From NCBI GenBank assembly GCA_020846515.1, contig JADLDX010000617.1, forward strand, positions 1 through 5,323: 5,323 nt of DNA. Direction: 5' to 3'. The position numbers and the translations under genes are program-made. Of this stretch, positions 4,444 to 5,323 are shown piece by piece; the stretch's first letter is position 1; each line of letters begins with the position of its first letter. This stretch comes from Pirellulaceae bacterium. Lineage in GTDB: Bacteria > Planctomycetota > Planctomycetia > Pirellulales > Pirellulaceae. Under the pieces are notes generated by a model that worked only from the letters and a program-made list of their open reading frames with translations, searched no databases and was not told where the DNA came from.

Positions 4444-5169
4444 ATGGCAGGTGGCGGTGGTGCATGGAAAGTGGCGTACGCCGACTTCGTAACCGCCATG
4501 ATGGCGTTCTTCATGGTGATGTGGCTGACCAGCCAAAAACCCGAAACGAAGCAGGCGATCGAAGACTACTTTAACGATCCCTTCGCGCGCTCACGTCTGA
4601 ACACCAATCGGTCACGCGACCCATCGGTCACCGACAAACGCTCGGGCGATACCGATCCCAAGAAAAAACATCTGGGCAGTAACCCGCGCGCGATGCCGCA
4701 TGATGATCCAGAAGCGCCCGAACGTAAGACTCCTAAGTTGGTAACCGTCCGTGCGCCCGAACGCACCACAGCCGGTTCGATCATCTACTTCGAAGAAGGG
4801 TCCGACGAGCTGTCGGCCGAAGCAGAACAAGCACTTGAAGCCCTGATCCCCAGCCTGGTTGGGTTACCCCACAAAATTGATATCCGTGGGCACATCGCGC
4901 AGCAAACCGGCAGCGAAGAGATCGCCGATGATCAACTCTATTTGCTCTCCTATCGACGCTGCATGCGCGTCAAAAAGGAACTGGCTCGACTAGGCATCGA
5001 AGAGACGCGCATGCGCATGAGCCTGCCCGGACCTTTTGAACCACTCTCACTGGAACCTCAAGACGGTGATCTGCTTCGTAACGCCCGCGTCGAAGTCTTC
5101 TTGATCAGCGAGACAGCCGAGTCCCTGCAAGGCAGCCCCAGCGATCGCGCCGGAAAAGTCAGGAAATAG
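4444..5169 (+). CDS. motB: Flagellar motor stator protein MotB (OmpA-like C-terminus)
   Basis: MotB completes the stator with MotA: one membrane helix carries the proton-binding Asp, and a periplasmic OmpA-like domain anchors the complex to peptidoglycan. In this 241-residue protein the helix AYADFVTAMMAFFMVMWL (11-28) carries D14, the equivalent of E. coli D32. The surrounding sequence is proton-type rather than the sodium PomB type. A plug-like amphipathic stretch AIEDYFNDPFA follows (38-48), then a charged, Pro-rich linker (about 49-108) and the OmpA-like domain (about 111-222). The cytoplasmic tail before the helix is only about seven residues and lacks the usual basic stretch. The whole protein is shorter than E. 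coli MotB (308). Within the OmpA domain the usual GHTD reads G149-H-I-A152, so the Asp that contacts diaminopimelate in typical members is missing. LSYRR (168-172) is kept and the NRRVE-like box reads NARVE (213-217). The gene looks otherwise intact. Confidence 0.95.
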   Translation: MAGGGGAWKVAYADFVTAMMAFFMVMWLTSQKPETKQAIEDYFNDPFARSRLNTNRSRDPSVTDKRSGDTDPKKKHLGSNPRAMPHDDPEAPERKTPKLVTVRAPERTTAGSIIYFEEGSDELSAEAEQALEALIPSLVGLPHKIDIRGHIAQQTGSEEIADDQLYLLSYRRCMRVKKELARLGIEETRMRMSLPGPFEPLSLEPQDGDLLRNARVEVFLISETAESLQGSPSDRAGKVRK

Positions 5170-5176
5170 CGAACTA

Positions 5177-5205
5177 ACCCTCCCGCTGCGTAGCAGCGGG
5201 AGGGT
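5177..5205 (+). terminator. Perfect 13-bp GC-rich hairpin after motB
   Basis: ACCCTCCCGCTGC (5177-5189) pairs perfectly with GCAGCGGGAGGGT (5193-5205) around a GTA loop, seven bases after the motB stop. It is the strongest simple hairpin in the window and the natural candidate for the end of the motAB transcript. It lacks a T-tract on either strand, so it may act as a rho-independent-like pause, a processing barrier or a dispersed repeat. Confidence 0.6.
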
Positions 5206-5223
5206 CGCCTGGCGTCAGCTCAG

Positions 5224-5306
5224 TCGGGGAGGGAGCCTCCGGTTCTAACCAAAGTCTGAAGCACTTCGGTGCTAACTCTTCTGTGCGGCGCAGGCACCCT
5301 CCCCGA
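5224..5306. repeat. Long inverted repeat with inner UUCG hairpin
   Basis: TCGGGGAGGG (5224-5233) pairs with CCCTCCCCGA (5297-5306); after one A/A mismatch GCCT (5235-5238) pairs with AGGC (5292-5295), a 15-position arm with a single mismatch. Inside it sits AGCAC-TTCG-GTGCT (5260-5273), a hairpin with the very stable C(UUCG)G tetraloop. A run of six A follows the outer stem (5306-5311). The element could be a structured leader or small RNA, or a miniature non-coding repeat with inverted ends. No flanking target duplication is visible. Confidence 0.45.
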
Positions 5307-5323
5307 AAAAACAGGCTGCAGTA

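Noticed and set aside
5224..5306. Insertion sequence or MITE with target duplication
   Set aside because: The ends are inverted repeats, but no transposase is present and no duplicated flank is visible, so only a structured repeat is claimed.
1..5323. CRISPR array, tRNA or rRNA gene
   Set aside because: No regularly spaced repeat array and no cloverleaf or rRNA-like sequence was seen in any gap.

Overview
The window looks like chromosomal DNA of a Planctomycetota bacterium, most likely a Pirellulaceae-type lineage. The strongest clue is a complete DUF1559 (PF07596) pseudopilin-like protein with its prepilin leader and C-terminal H-X9-DG motif, a family heavily expanded in, and nearly confined to, this phylum. 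It is followed by the type of small lipoprotein (beta-sandwich, carboxypeptidase-regulatory/transthyretin-like) that commonly accompanies DUF1559 genes there. All genes that can be supported lie on the + strand, and the genes are separated by long, hairpin-rich intergenic spaces, which also suits planctomycetes.

Layout. 1-450: no convincing gene; several dyads, a weak promoter-like pair and a leader that can fold in two ways. 451-1473: DUF1559 protein. 1474-1674: three consecutive hairpins. 1675-2127: lipoprotein with a carboxypeptidase-regulatory-like fold. 2163-2621: second, unrecognised lipoprotein. 2622-2865: hairpins, a tandem 12-mer and a promoter-like pair, no credible gene. 2866-3048: 60-residue protein with two predicted membrane segments. 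3049-3466: 418 bp without a gene, holding a repeated hairpin element, operator-like palindromes, a FliA-like promoter candidate and a structured leader. 3467-4333: motA. 4334-4443: spacer with two hairpins. 4444-5169: motB. 5170-5323: two strong stem structures sharing a CCCTCCC arm.

How the genes work together. The first three genes form an exported or envelope set: a pseudopilin-like protein and two lipoproteins, probably at the cell surface or in the periplasm. Their substrate or partners cannot be read from the sequence. motA and motB encode the two stator subunits of the flagellar motor. The channel residues are conserved and look proton-type: R90, E98, P173 and P222 in MotA, and D14 in MotB. 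The small membrane protein just upstream is of unknown function and could belong to either neighbourhood.

Most noteworthy are the altered peptidoglycan-binding signature of MotB (GHTD reads GHIA), the palindrome-rich region upstream of motA, the unusually long hairpin-bearing motA-motB spacer, and the composite fold after motB. No obviously new multi-gene system is visible. These are leads, mostly regulatory or structural, not proof of a novel system.
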